Below, piece after piece: positions 1 through 6,311 of a stretch of 7,483 nucleotides of DNA. Each line of letters begins with the position of its first letter. Positions within the stretch are counted from its first letter, which is position 1. A program made the position numbers and the translations under genes. The notes below the pieces were generated by a model. It had not been told where the DNA came from. It did no database searches and saw only the letters and a list, made by a program, of their open reading frames with translations. Source of the DNA: Anaerolineaceae bacterium UBA5365 (GTDB lineage: Bacteria > Chloroflexota > Anaerolineae > Anaerolineales > Anaerolineaceae); assembly GCA_002407905.1 (NCBI GenBank), contig DHPL01000046.1, positions 15,275-22,757 of the forward strand, read 5' to 3'.

Positions 1-384
1 GGAGCGGCACAGCTTGCTGCCAACGCCCTCAAGGCAAAAAAGCGTGTTTCGGAGGCCGAAAGGGCTGGGATTGCCGCGTATTTCGACGCGCAAACCCAGC
101 TTGATGGCTATGCCCGGGTGATCACGGGGGCAGAAAAAAGAGAGCCGCTTACTTTCATTAATCCTAAAAAAGCCGCGAGCCTCCCGTTGGGTCTTGCCCC
201 GTGGTGCACCATTGAGGGCAAGCGGGTCTATCATGACTACGATGCGCGCTGGTACAGTGCTGAGGATCTGCCCGGATTAGATAAATTGATCAGCGAACTT
301 GATCAGGACGGTTTTGTACGATCTTCGGCATCCGCCGCTGGTTTTCTGCGGATGGGTATCCTGGCACCAATGCCTGAGCTTTAG
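1..384 (+). CDS. Hypothetical protein, C-terminal part (5' end outside window)
   Basis: The frame is open from the first base of the window to a TAG at 382-384, giving 127 residues, so the true start lies upstream. A GTG at 118 could be read as a start, but the frame continues unbroken before it with protein-like content (an Ala/Lys-rich, probably helical stretch at residues 3-30) and no ribosome binding site is seen there. The visible part is soluble, with no membrane segment. It has an aromatic/acidic patch (YHDYDARWYSAEDLPGLDKL) and a hydrophobic end ([14 protein letters not shown]). I do not recognise the family and assign no function. Its stop overlaps by 4 bases the stop of the convergent SDR gene, with no terminator between them. 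It is probably a real gene, because the frame is open to the window edge and ends exactly at the neighbouring gene. Confidence 0.65.
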   Translation, partial: GAAQLAANALKAKKRVSEAERAGIAAYFDAQTQLDGYARVITGAEKREPLTFINPKKAASLPLGLAPWCTIEGKRVYHDYDARWYSAEDLPGLDKLISELDQDGFVRSSASAAGFLRMGILAPMPEL

Positions 385-1112
385 AGGTTTTCGCCGCCGT
401 CCACAGGTAAAATCACACCAGTCATAAAATCCTGCTCCAGCAGATGAAGCACGTTTTGGGCGATCAATTCCGGCGCCCCGATCCGTTTGAGCGGGATGAG
501 CCGCTCGGCACGAGCGCTCATATCCTGGTCTTCAAAACCCGCCAGGGGCATCATGACCCCCGGCGCGATCGCGTTGACCGTGATGCGCGGGGCCAGTTCC
601 AGGGCGAACATCCGCGTCATCTGGATAATGGCGCCCTTGGTGAGGCGGTAGGCAAAATGGTCGCAGCCTACTTGAAGCACCTTGGCATCCGCGATGTTGA
701 TCACCTTGCCTTGCCCATCTTCGGGGACCTGGGCAGCAAAAGCGCGGGTGAGCAAAAGCGGGCTGAACAAATTCACGCTAAATTGTTCCTCGATGAGCGG
801 CAGAGTCGTTGCCATTCCTCTTCCCTTGCCGTAAAGCCCGGCATTGTTAACCAGAATATCCAGGCTGCCAAACTCATCCACAGCATCGGCTACCAGGCCA
901 TCGGCCGTGTTGGGGTCGCTTAGATCAGCTTGGAAAAGGGCGGCCTTCACGCCAAAAGCTGCGGCTTGGCCCAAAACTTCCTCCGCTGGCTGCCGGCTGG
1001 AATGGTAGTGGATTGCCAGGGAGACCCCGGCTTCAGCGAGAGCCAGGCAGATCGCCTTGCCTAAACGCACCGCACCGCCGGTGACAAGTGCTGTTTTTCC
1101 CCTGAGTTCCAT
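381..1112 (-). CDS. Short-chain dehydrogenase/reductase, pteridine reductase (PTR1/FolM)-like
   Basis: A 243-residue cytoplasmic Rossmann-fold NAD(P)H oxidoreductase, the usual length for classical SDRs. Motifs in order: a nucleotide-binding TGGAVRLG (residues 11-18), HYHSSR (35-40) at the place where NADPH 2'-phosphate is read, a QADLSD segment (61-66), NNAG (89-92), catalytic Tyr155 and Lys159 in [20 protein letters not shown] (171-185), and a C-terminal VDGG. The usual catalytic Ser is missing. Instead Asp142 lies 13 residues before the Tyr, the same spacing as the Asp/Tyr/Lys triad of Leishmania PTR1, whose TGAAKRLG and HYHRS motifs it also resembles. A role in reducing dihydropterin or dihydrofolate (FolM/PTR1 type) is therefore likely, but this is inference from family features. 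The start at 1112 was chosen over the longer frame to 1268 because it follows a good AGGAAGG and begins the SDR fold directly; the extension would run into the transketolase gene. Divergent from the transketolase gene, convergent with the upstream fragment. Confidence 0.92.
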   Translation of the reverse strand: MELRGKTALVTGGAVRLGKAICLALAEAGVSLAIHYHSSRQPAEEVLGQAAAFGVKAALFQADLSDPNTADGLVADAVDEFGSLDILVNNAGLYGKGRGMATTLPLIEEQFSVNLFSPLLLTRAFAAQVPEDGQGKVINIADAKVLQVGCDHFAYRLTKGAIIQMTRMFALELAPRITVNAIAPGVMMPLAGFEDQDMSARAERLIPLKRIGAPELIAQNVLHLLEQDFMTGVILPVDGGENL

Positions 1113-1117
1113 TTGTG

Positions 1118-1124
1118 CCTTCCT
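1118..1124 (-). promoter_or_regulatory. Ribosome binding site of the SDR gene
   Basis: On the minus strand AGGAAGG lies 5 bases before the ATG at 1112. This decides the start and excludes the in-frame extension up to 1268. Confidence 0.75.
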
Positions 1125-1154
1125 TTCGTTTTGCGGACAGCTTAGCAGCTTGCA

Positions 1155-1198
1155 TCTGGGAATTTCAAACCGGAATGGTAGAATTCTAACATCCCAGA
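1155..1198. repeat. Inverted repeat flanking the divergent promoter
   Basis: TCTGGGA (1155-1161) and TCCCAGA (1192-1198) are perfect 7-base inverted arms separated by 30 bases. They bracket the palindromic -10 sequence. Half-sites this far apart (37 bases between arm centres, about 3.5 helical turns) could be a spaced operator or chance. No regulator gene is in the window. Confidence 0.4.
1176..1191. promoter_or_regulatory. Putative bidirectional extended -10 element for the SDR and transketolase genes
   Basis: The 10-base palindrome TAGAATTCTA (1179-1188) reads TAGAAT on both strands. It is preceded by an extended -10 dinucleotide in each direction: TGGTAGAAT on the + strand (1176-1184) and TGTTAGAAT on the - strand (1191 down to 1183). 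Either would place transcription starts a suitable distance from the genes, with leaders of about 30 bases for transketolase and about 65 bases for the SDR. No convincing -35 hexamer is seen in either direction, which extended -10 promoters can tolerate. Function is predicted from sequence only. Confidence 0.5.
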
Positions 1199-1209
1199 AA
1201 AATGAATAT

Positions 1210-1214
1210 GGAGG
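1210..1214 (+). promoter_or_regulatory. Ribosome binding site of the transketolase gene
   Basis: GGAGG lies 7 bases before the ATG at 1222 but only 1 base before the in-frame ATG at 1216. It therefore favours 1222 as the start. Confidence 0.8.
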
Positions 1215-1221
1215 AATGAAT

Positions 1222-3225
1222 ATGCCTAAACCCGCGATGACAGACAACTTGAATGCCATCCGATTCATTTCCGCTGACGGCGTTCAGGTTGCAAACTCTG
1301 GCCATCCCGGCCTGCCGATGGGCGCCGCAGCCATGGCTTATGCAATTTGGATGCGTCACATGAAACACAATCCCGCGGACCCAAAATGGGCTGATCGGGA
1401 CCGCTTTGTGCTCTCCGGAGGGCATGGGTCCATGCTGCTCTACACCCTGCTTTACCTCACCGGTTACGGCCTGAAGGTCGAGGACCTGAAACAATTCCGC
1501 CAGTGGGGTTCGCTGACCCCCGGGCACCCGGAGTACGGCCACACACCAGGTATTGAAACCACAACCGGTCCGCTGGGCCAGGGCTTCGCCAACGCGGTTG
1601 GCATGGCCATCGCTGAAGCGCATCTTGCCGCCGAGTTCAACCGACCGGGGCATGATGTCGTAGACCATTACACCTATGCCATCGTTACCGATGGGGACCT
1701 CATGGAAGGCATCACTTCAGAGGCGGCCTCGCTAACTGGCACGATGGGGCTTGGTAAACTGATCTTCCTCTACGACTCCAACCGGATCTCGATTGAGGGT
1801 TCTACAGAAGTGGCCTTTACCGAAGATGTTGCCGCACGCTTCGCTGCCTATAACTGGCATGTGCAGGACGTTGCAGATGGGAATGACGTTGAAGCACTCA
1901 GCGCTGCAATCGACGCGGCCAAGGCGGACCCGAGGCCTTCCCTGATCGTTTGCCATACAATCATCGGCTATGGTCTGCCCACCAAGGCGGGCAGCGCCTC
2001 CGTACATGGTTCACCTGCCGGCTGGGATGAACTCAATAAGGCAAAGGCCGCGGTAGGGTGGCCGGAAGAGCCTTTGTTCCACGCTCCGGAAGCGGTGCTG
2101 AAACACTTCGCCGAAGCTAAAACCGCTGGCCAGAAAGCCCAGACTGCCTGGGAGAAGCGCTTCGCTGCCTATGCCAAAGCTTATCCGGACCTGGCAGCCG
2201 AATTCGAACGCCGTATGGCCGGCAAATTACCGAAAGGCTGGAAGAAAGCCCTGCCCGTTTTCAAAGGCGATGCGAAGGGCATGGCCAGCCGGGCCGCGAG
2301 CGGAAAAACGATCAATGCCCTGGCAGCTACCCTGCCCGAACTTATGGGTGGCTCCGCGGACCTCGCACCCTCGAATAACACCTGGATGGATGGTTACGAA
2401 GCCTTCAGCGGCAAGAACCCGCTGGGACGCAACATTCACTTTGGCGTGCGCGAAATGGGGATGGCCGGAATTACCAACGGTATGGCTGTGCATGGGGGCC
2501 TGATTCCGTATTGTGCGACCTTCCTGGTTTTTTCAGACTATCTGCGCGGTGCTCTGCGCGTTTCAGCGCTATCTAAAATGGGGTCTGTCTACGTTCTGAC
2601 CCATGATTCGATCGCGGTTGGCGAAGACGGGCCAACCCATGAACCGATCGAGACTGTAATGAGCCTGCGCCTGATCCCGGACTTGGTTGTCATGCGGCCG
2701 GCGGATGCCAATGAAACTGCTCAGGCCTGGCGGTATGCCATCGAACATCGCGACACACCGGTAGTACTGGCTCTCTCCCGCCAAAATCTGCCTACATTTG
2801 ACCGATCCTGGGTGAACAGCGCTGATGGTGTGCAGAAAGGCGCTTATACGCTTTTCCAGACCAAACCTGGCACCCCTGACCTGATCATCATTGCAACCGG
2901 ATCCGAAGTGCAGCTGGGTTTGGATGCCGCCATGCGCCTCAAGCGCCAGGGGCATATCGTGCGGGTTGTCTCGATGCCCAGTTGGGAAGTATTCAAAGCG
3001 CAAAGCCGGTCCTATCGCGATGAGGTCCTGCCGCCTGCGGTTACCGCGAGGCTTTCAGTGGAAGCAGGTGTGACCACCGGTTGGCAGACCTGGGTAGGTG
3101 AGGCTGGAGCCAGCATCGGCATTGACCGCTTTGGCGCTTCGGCCCCTGGCGACCGGGTGATGAGCGAATTTGGTTTCACTGTAGACAAAGTTTTGAAGCA
3201 AGCGCGTAAATTGCTGAAGAAATAA
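1222..3225 (+). CDS. tkt: Transketolase
   Basis: A 667-residue thiamine-diphosphate enzyme, the normal full length, that moves two-carbon ketol units between sugar phosphates (xylulose-5-P with ribose-5-P or erythrose-4-P) in the pentose phosphate pathway. It is cytoplasmic and normally dimeric. The N-terminal cofactor domain has SGHPG (26-30), SGGHGSML (65-72), GPLGQG (116-121) and the Mg/ThDP motif GDLMEG with Asn187 (158-187); His262 lies near the substrate channel. The pyrimidine domain has [10 protein letters not shown] (376-385), the catalytic Glu411 in [21 protein letters not shown] (461-475, with His461 and His473) and SRQNLP (519-524). The C-terminal domain has ATGSEV (558-563) and ends [10 protein letters not shown]. 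Glu411 and His473 fall at the same numbers as in E. coli TktA, and the alignment by eye is nearly gap-free over long stretches. An open frame runs upstream to 1057 but overlaps the divergent SDR gene and has no ribosome site, so 1222 was chosen. It is followed 12 bases later by the transaldolase/isomerase fusion, so the two are almost certainly co-transcribed. Confidence 0.98.
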   Translation: MPKPAMTDNLNAIRFISADGVQVANSGHPGLPMGAAAMAYAIWMRHMKHNPADPKWADRDRFVLSGGHGSMLLYTLLYLTGYGLKVEDLKQFRQWGSLTPGHPEYGHTPGIETTTGPLGQGFANAVGMAIAEAHLAAEFNRPGHDVVDHYTYAIVTDGDLMEGITSEAASLTGTMGLGKLIFLYDSNRISIEGSTEVAFTEDVAARFAAYNWHVQDVADGNDVEALSAAIDAAKADPRPSLIVCHTIIGYGLPTKAGSASVHGSPAGWDELNKAKAAVGWPEEPLFHAPEAVLKHFAEAKTAGQKAQTAWEKRFAAYAKAYPDLAAEFERRMAGKLPKGWKKALPVFKGDAKGMASRAASGKTINALAATLPELMGGSADLAPSNNTWMDGYEAFSGKNPLGRNIHFGVREMGMAGITNGMAVHGGLIPYCATFLVFSDYLRGALRVSALSKMGSVYVLTHDSIAVGEDGPTHEPIETVMSLRLIPDLVVMRPADANETAQAWRYAIEHRDTPVVLALSRQNLPTFDRSWVNSADGVQKGAYTLFQTKPGTPDLIIIATGSEVQLGLDAAMRLKRQGHIVRVVSMPSWEVFKAQSRSYRDEVLPPAVTARLSVEAGVTTGWQTWVGEAGASIGIDRFGASAPGDRVMSEFGFTVDKVLKQARKLLKK

Positions 3226-3229
3226 GTGT

Positions 3230-3236
3230 GAGGTGA
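3230..3236 (+). promoter_or_regulatory. Ribosome binding site of the transaldolase/isomerase fusion
   Basis: GAGGTGA sits in the 12-base gap after the transketolase stop, immediately before the ATG at 3238, with the GAGG core 4 bases from the start. The tight gap supports one operon. Confidence 0.7.
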
Positions 3237-3237
3237 A

Positions 3238-5994
3238 ATGAACAAGGCTGAGCAGCTTTTCAAATTGGGTCAGTCCATCTGGTTTGACAACATCGAGCGC
3301 TCACTGCTGGATGACGGCAGCATTGCCGCGATGATCGATTCCGGCAAGATTTACGGCATTACATCCAACCCCAGCATTTTCGAGAAGGCCATCGGCGGTT
3401 CAGCCGCCTATGATGATGTATTGCAGGCGATGAGCTGGGCTGGAATGCGCAGCGAGCAAATCTATTTGCAATTGGTTGTCTCGGATATCCAGCGGGCAGC
3501 AGACCTGTTTAAAGGTCTCTATCAGCGCACGAATGGCGGCGATGGCTTTGTGAGCCTGGAAGTGAGCCCGCTGCTGGCTCGGGATACCGAAGGAACAGTC
3601 AAAGATGCGCGCGCGCTATGGGCTCAGGTGGCCCGGCCGAACCTGATGGTAAAGGTGCCGGCTACCAAAGAGGGAATTCCCGCCATAGAAACCCTGATCT
3701 CTGAGGGCATCAACATTAACGCCACCCTGATCTTCTCCATTGAACAGTACCAGGCGGTGATGGAAGCTTACCTGCGCGGCCTGGAATCCAGGCTGGCGCG
3801 CCATGAGTCGGTTGACAACATCGCCTCAGTGGCTTCTTTCTTCGTCTCACGCATTGACTCGGCTGTGGATAAACTGATCAGTGAACGCGGCGCGGATCTG
3901 GAGGCTGGCCAGACCGCGGTGGATAATGCCAAATTGGCCTATCAGGCCTATAAGGAAGTTTTCGAGGCGGATCGGTTTGCCCAGCTGGCAGCCGCAGGAG
4001 CCCGACCCCAACGGCCATTGTGGGCATCCACTGGCACTAAAAACCCGGCTTACAGCGATGTGCTCTACGTGGACAAACTGACCGCAGCCGGCAGTGTTAA
4101 CACCGCTCCGCCGGACACGGTAACCGCGCTTCTGGACCACATGGATAGCAGTCGACTGCAAATTGAGGACGACCTGGATGGGGCGGTAAGCCGCCTGGAA
4201 GCATTGGAAGCTGCCGGGATCAGCTTGCGCCAGGTGACCGCTGACCTGGAAGCCGATGGTGTACTGAAATTCCAGGAATCCTTTGAAAGCCTGATGCATA
4301 CCATCGATACCAAACGCCAGGCTTTCCTGGCACAGCTTGGCCCCCTTGCCGCTCAGATGCCAGGGGTGCTTAAACAAGCGGCTAATGATCTTTACGTCCG
4401 CCGCCTTTACGACCATGACCCCAGTCTCTGGACTGCCGACACAGCCGGTTACGATGAGATCCGCGAGCGGCTGGGTTGGCTTGACCTGCCGGCCAAACAG
4501 TTTGAAAGCGCTGCGGAATACACTGCTTTTGCCCAAGATTGCCTGAGAGACGGCTTGCGTTACGCCTTTGTATTAGGGATGGGCGGCTCTTCCCTGGCGC
4601 CTGAAGTATTAAGCCTGGCAGTCAGCCCGTTGGTCCCGGAAGGGAAGGGCATGCGCCTGGCGATCATCGATACCACCAACCCGGATGAGATCCAGGAACG
4701 CCTTGCCGGCATTCCGCTGGAACAGACCTTATTCCTGGTCTCGAGCAAATCCGGCACGACCAGCGAAACAAACGCTGCTTTCCACTACTTCTGGGAACAG
4801 TGCCATAAAGCCAGCTTACCTGAACCAGGCAGCCATTTTGTGGCGATCACGGACCCAGGCACCTCACTTGAGAAACTAGCTGCCGAACTTAAATTTAGGC
4901 GTGTGTTCAAGGCGCCGGCGGATGTTGGCGGACGTTATTCGGTTTTCACGGCTTTTGGTTTAGTGCCCGCGGCCTTGATGGGCATCGACCTGGGGAAATT
5001 GCTGAACAAAGCTGCGACGATGGCTGCGTTTAGCGGCGCGGAGATACCCTATCCCGCGAACCCTTCACTGATGCTGGGATTGGTGCTTGGTCAGGCCGCG
5101 CTGAATGGCCAGGATAAGTTGACTTTCTTGACGGACGGCTTCGCGGGTTATCTGGTGCCCTGGCTGGAGCAACTGATTGCTGAAAGCACGGGCAAGGAAA
5201 GCAAAGGCATCCTGCCTATCGAGGCTGAGCCGCTGCAGAGCGTGGAGAAATACAGGATGGACCGCATCTTCACGTATTTACATACTGACGGCGAGAATTT
5301 GGAAACCGCAAAGGCATTGGTGGACGCTGGGTTTACCGTTTTGGTTTACCACTTGCAGGAACCGTACGATTTGGGGCGTGAGTTTTATCGCTGGGAATAT
5401 GCTACGGCCGTTGCAAGCGCGAAACTAAAAGTGAATGCATTTGACCAGCCGAACGTGCAGGATAATAAAACGATCACCAAGACGAAGATCAGTGAATACC
5501 AAAATAATGGCCGATTAAGCGAAGGCAAACCCATCTGGGAGAATGAAGAAGCGGCAGTTTACGGCAGTACCCTGCCTGGGCTGGACCAAGTGAAGACCCT
5601 GGCTGAACTCCTGGACCGCTATGCTGAGGCTTTAAAGCCTGATGGATACATCACGCTGAGCGCTTACCTGGCCCGGAATGCTGCCAACGAAGCGGCGCTG
5701 CAGAAGTTGCGCGCGAGACTCTTGGAGAAAACCAAGCTGGCGACCACACTCGGTTTCGGCCCGCGCTTCCTGCACTCCACCGGCCAATTGCATAAAGGCG
5801 GCCTGGGCGGCGGCTTGTTTGTGATTCTGACCACTGACCCGAAGCATGACCTGATTATCCCGCAGGAAGGCATGAGTTTTGGAACGCTGCAAAAAGCCCA
5901 GGCCCTGGGCGATCTGGAGGCCTTGCGCGCCCGGGACAAATTGGCTATCCGGGTGCACTTAAAGGACCAGAATTTACAGGCTTTGGTAAAGTAG
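3238..5994 (+). CDS. tal-pgi: Bifunctional transaldolase / glucose-6-phosphate isomerase
   Basis: One unbroken 918-residue frame carries two enzymes. Residues 1-365 are a transaldolase of the long, mycobacterial/cyanobacterial-like subfamily: Asp17 in WFDNIE, ITSNPSIFEKAI (41-52), the Schiff-base lysine Lys139 in NLMVKVPAT, and INATLIFS (160-167). Residues 385-918 are a phosphoglucose isomerase: GMGGSSLAPE (447-456), the phosphate-binding SSKSGTTSET (502-511), the PGI signature DVGGRYSVF (562-570), AESTGK with Glu649 at the catalytic base position, FDQPNVQDNK with Lys744, and HSTGQLHKGG (846-855). The first half exchanges dihydroxyacetone units between sedoheptulose-7-P and glyceraldehyde-3-P; the second interconverts fructose-6-P and glucose-6-P, so the product of one is the substrate of the other. 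Such fusions are known in several bacterial groups. The isomerase half lacks the canonical GQHxFYQ histidine motif. Second gene of the transketolase operon, followed by a terminator. Confidence 0.96.
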   Translation: MNKAEQLFKLGQSIWFDNIERSLLDDGSIAAMIDSGKIYGITSNPSIFEKAIGGSAAYDDVLQAMSWAGMRSEQIYLQLVVSDIQRAADLFKGLYQRTNGGDGFVSLEVSPLLARDTEGTVKDARALWAQVARPNLMVKVPATKEGIPAIETLISEGININATLIFSIEQYQAVMEAYLRGLESRLARHESVDNIASVASFFVSRIDSAVDKLISERGADLEAGQTAVDNAKLAYQAYKEVFEADRFAQLAAAGARPQRPLWASTGTKNPAYSDVLYVDKLTAAGSVNTAPPDTVTALLDHMDSSRLQIEDDLDGAVSRLEALEAAGISLRQVTADLEADGVLKFQESFESLMHTIDTKRQAFLAQLGPLAAQMPGVLKQAANDLYVRRLYDHDPSLWTADTAGYDEIRERLGWLDLPAKQFESAAEYTAFAQDCLRDGLRYAFVLGMGGSSLAPEVLSLAVSPLVPEGKGMRLAIIDTTNPDEIQERLAGIPLEQTLFLVSSKSGTTSETNAAFHYFWEQCHKASLPEPGSHFVAITDPGTSLEKLAAELKFRRVFKAPADVGGRYSVFTAFGLVPAALMGIDLGKLLNKAATMAAFSGAEIPYPANPSLMLGLVLGQAALNGQDKLTFLTDGFAGYLVPWLEQLIAESTGKESKGILPIEAEPLQSVEKYRMDRIFTYLHTDGENLETAKALVDAGFTVLVYHLQEPYDLGREFYRWEYATAVASAKLKVNAFDQPNVQDNKTITKTKISEYQNNGRLSEGKPIWENEEAAVYGSTLPGLDQVKTLAELLDRYAEALKPDGYITLSAYLARNAANEAALQKLRARLLEKTKLATTLGFGPRFLHSTGQLHKGGLGGGLFVILTTDPKHDLIIPQEGMSFGTLQKAQALGDLEALRARDKLAIRVHLKDQNLQALVK

Positions 5995-6002
5995 ACTGTA
6001 CG

Positions 6003-6033
6003 AAAGAGCCCGGTCAAAAAACCGGGCACTTTT
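6003..6033 (+). terminator. Rho-independent terminator of the tkt/tal-pgi operon
   Basis: Nine bases after the stop codon, GCCCGGT (6008-6014) pairs with ACCGGGC (6021-6027) around a CAAAAA loop. The stem extends past one A/A mismatch through AAAG/CTTT, and the hairpin runs into a short T run (6030-6033), followed by further Ts after GA. The T tract is short but position and stem strength support termination. The opposite strand has only TTTC after the stem, so reverse function is doubtful. Confidence 0.85.
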
Positions 6034-6049
6034 GATTTAATTTCCGTGA

Positions 6050-6155
6050 ACAGATCGGGTTTTGTGGTCAACCGGCCCCGAGTGGCTTGGACTCAACGAG
6101 GAGATCTGTCCGGTTTTGTGGTTTTGTGCTCAAAAGCAGGGGGTACAAAACCCGG
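6050..6155. repeat. Direct and inverted copies of a GGTTTTGT motif
   Basis: GGTTTTGTGGT occurs at 6058-6068 and 6112-6122, and the second copy overlaps a variant GGTTTTGTGCT at 6120-6130, giving a short tandem. An inverted copy, ACAAAACCCGG, lies at 6145-6155. It can pair perfectly over 10 bases with CGGGTTTTGT (6056-6065), or with CCGGTTTTGT (6110-6119) with one bulged C. ACAGATC (6050-6056) and GATCTGT (6103-6109) form a further inverted pair, as do AACCGG and CCGGTT inside the region. Several of these pairings exclude one another. Confidence 0.55.
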
Positions 6156-6192
6156 TGTGGCGGACGGTAGTGCCTCTGGCTTTCCAACAAGC

Positions 6193-6207
6193 AGGGCGTG
6201 AAGCCCT
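6193..6207. repeat. Small hairpin
   Basis: AGGGC (6193-6197) and GCCCT (6203-6207) form a 5-base stem around GTGAA. No T tract follows on either strand, so it is not an obvious terminator. Confidence 0.4.
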
Positions 6208-6225
6208 CCGTACGAGTTGCCCATA

Positions 6226-6252
6226 TAGCCGGAATCCATGATCGACCGGCTA
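6226..6252. repeat. Inverted repeat upstream of the ruvX promoter
   Basis: TAGCCGG (6226-6232) and CCGGCTA (6246-6252) are perfect 7-base inverted arms with a 13-base loop, ending 18 bases before the predicted -10. It covers the place where a -35 contact would lie, so it could be a regulator site or the 3' hairpin of an upstream RNA. No T tract follows. Confidence 0.4.
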
Positions 6253-6270
6253 AGCAGAAGACCAGTCTTG

Positions 6271-6276
6271 TATAAT
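6271..6276 (+). promoter_or_regulatory. Predicted -10 box of the ruvX-mltG operon
   Basis: A consensus TATAAT lies 36 bases before the ruvX TTG start, giving a leader of about 29 bases. No good -35 hexamer is found at 16-18 bases spacing. Directly abutting it is the short dyad AAGAC-CA-GTCTT (6258-6269), which may be an operator half-palindrome or chance. Confidence 0.5.
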
Positions 6277-6299
6277 ATCGGAGTGATGATTCCCAAAAA

Positions 6300-6303
6300 G
6301 AGG
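6300..6303 (+). promoter_or_regulatory. Ribosome binding site fixing the TTG start of ruvX
   Basis: GAGG with 8 bases of spacing to TTG at 6312. In the ruvX frame there is no ATG or GTG before the upstream stop at 6273-6275, so the rare TTG start is the best choice. Confidence 0.65.
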
Positions 6304-6311
6304 CGCGGTCC

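Larger units (their letters stand above)
6034..6270. other. Repeat-rich intergenic region with no recognised gene
   Basis: The spacer between the terminator and the ruvX promoter holds no protein frame I trust and no recognisable tRNA, SRP RNA, tmRNA or riboswitch core. On the minus strand a 48-codon frame begins at an ATG at 6239, but it has no ribosome binding site and no known motif. The stretch does contain direct copies of GGTTTTGT, an inverted copy, and several hairpins, listed separately. It may be an untranslated RNA, a dispersed repeat copy or decayed sequence; I cannot distinguish these from the window alone. Confidence 0.5.

Noticed and set aside
444..923. 159-residue frame on the + strand
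   Set aside because: Lies entirely antisense inside the SDR gene, which has full family motifs; a shadow frame.
1057..1221. N-terminal extension of transketolase by 55 residues
   Set aside because: It would overlap the start of the divergent SDR gene, lacks a ribosome site and is unlike transketolase N-termini; GGAGG supports the start at 1222.
1113..1268. N-terminal extension of the SDR by 52 residues
   Set aside because: It runs through the divergent promoter region and into transketolase; the internal ATG has a good ribosome site and starts the Rossmann fold.
1186..1668. 160-residue frame on the - strand
   Set aside because: Antisense to the transketolase cofactor domain, no family features.
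2569..3003. 144-residue frame on the - strand
   Set aside because: Antisense to well-conserved transketolase sequence.
3847..4536. 229-residue frame on the - strand
   Set aside because: Long, but fully antisense to the transaldolase-isomerase junction; no motifs and explained by the codon pattern of the + strand gene.
5664..6071. 135-residue frame on the - strand crossing the terminator
   Set aside because: Antisense to the conserved isomerase C-terminus and reads through the terminator hairpin.
6034..6270. tRNA, SRP RNA, tmRNA or riboswitch in the spacer
   Set aside because: No T-loop motif, no SRP GGAAGGAAGC-type loop, no tmRNA ends and no recognised aptamer core were found on either strand.
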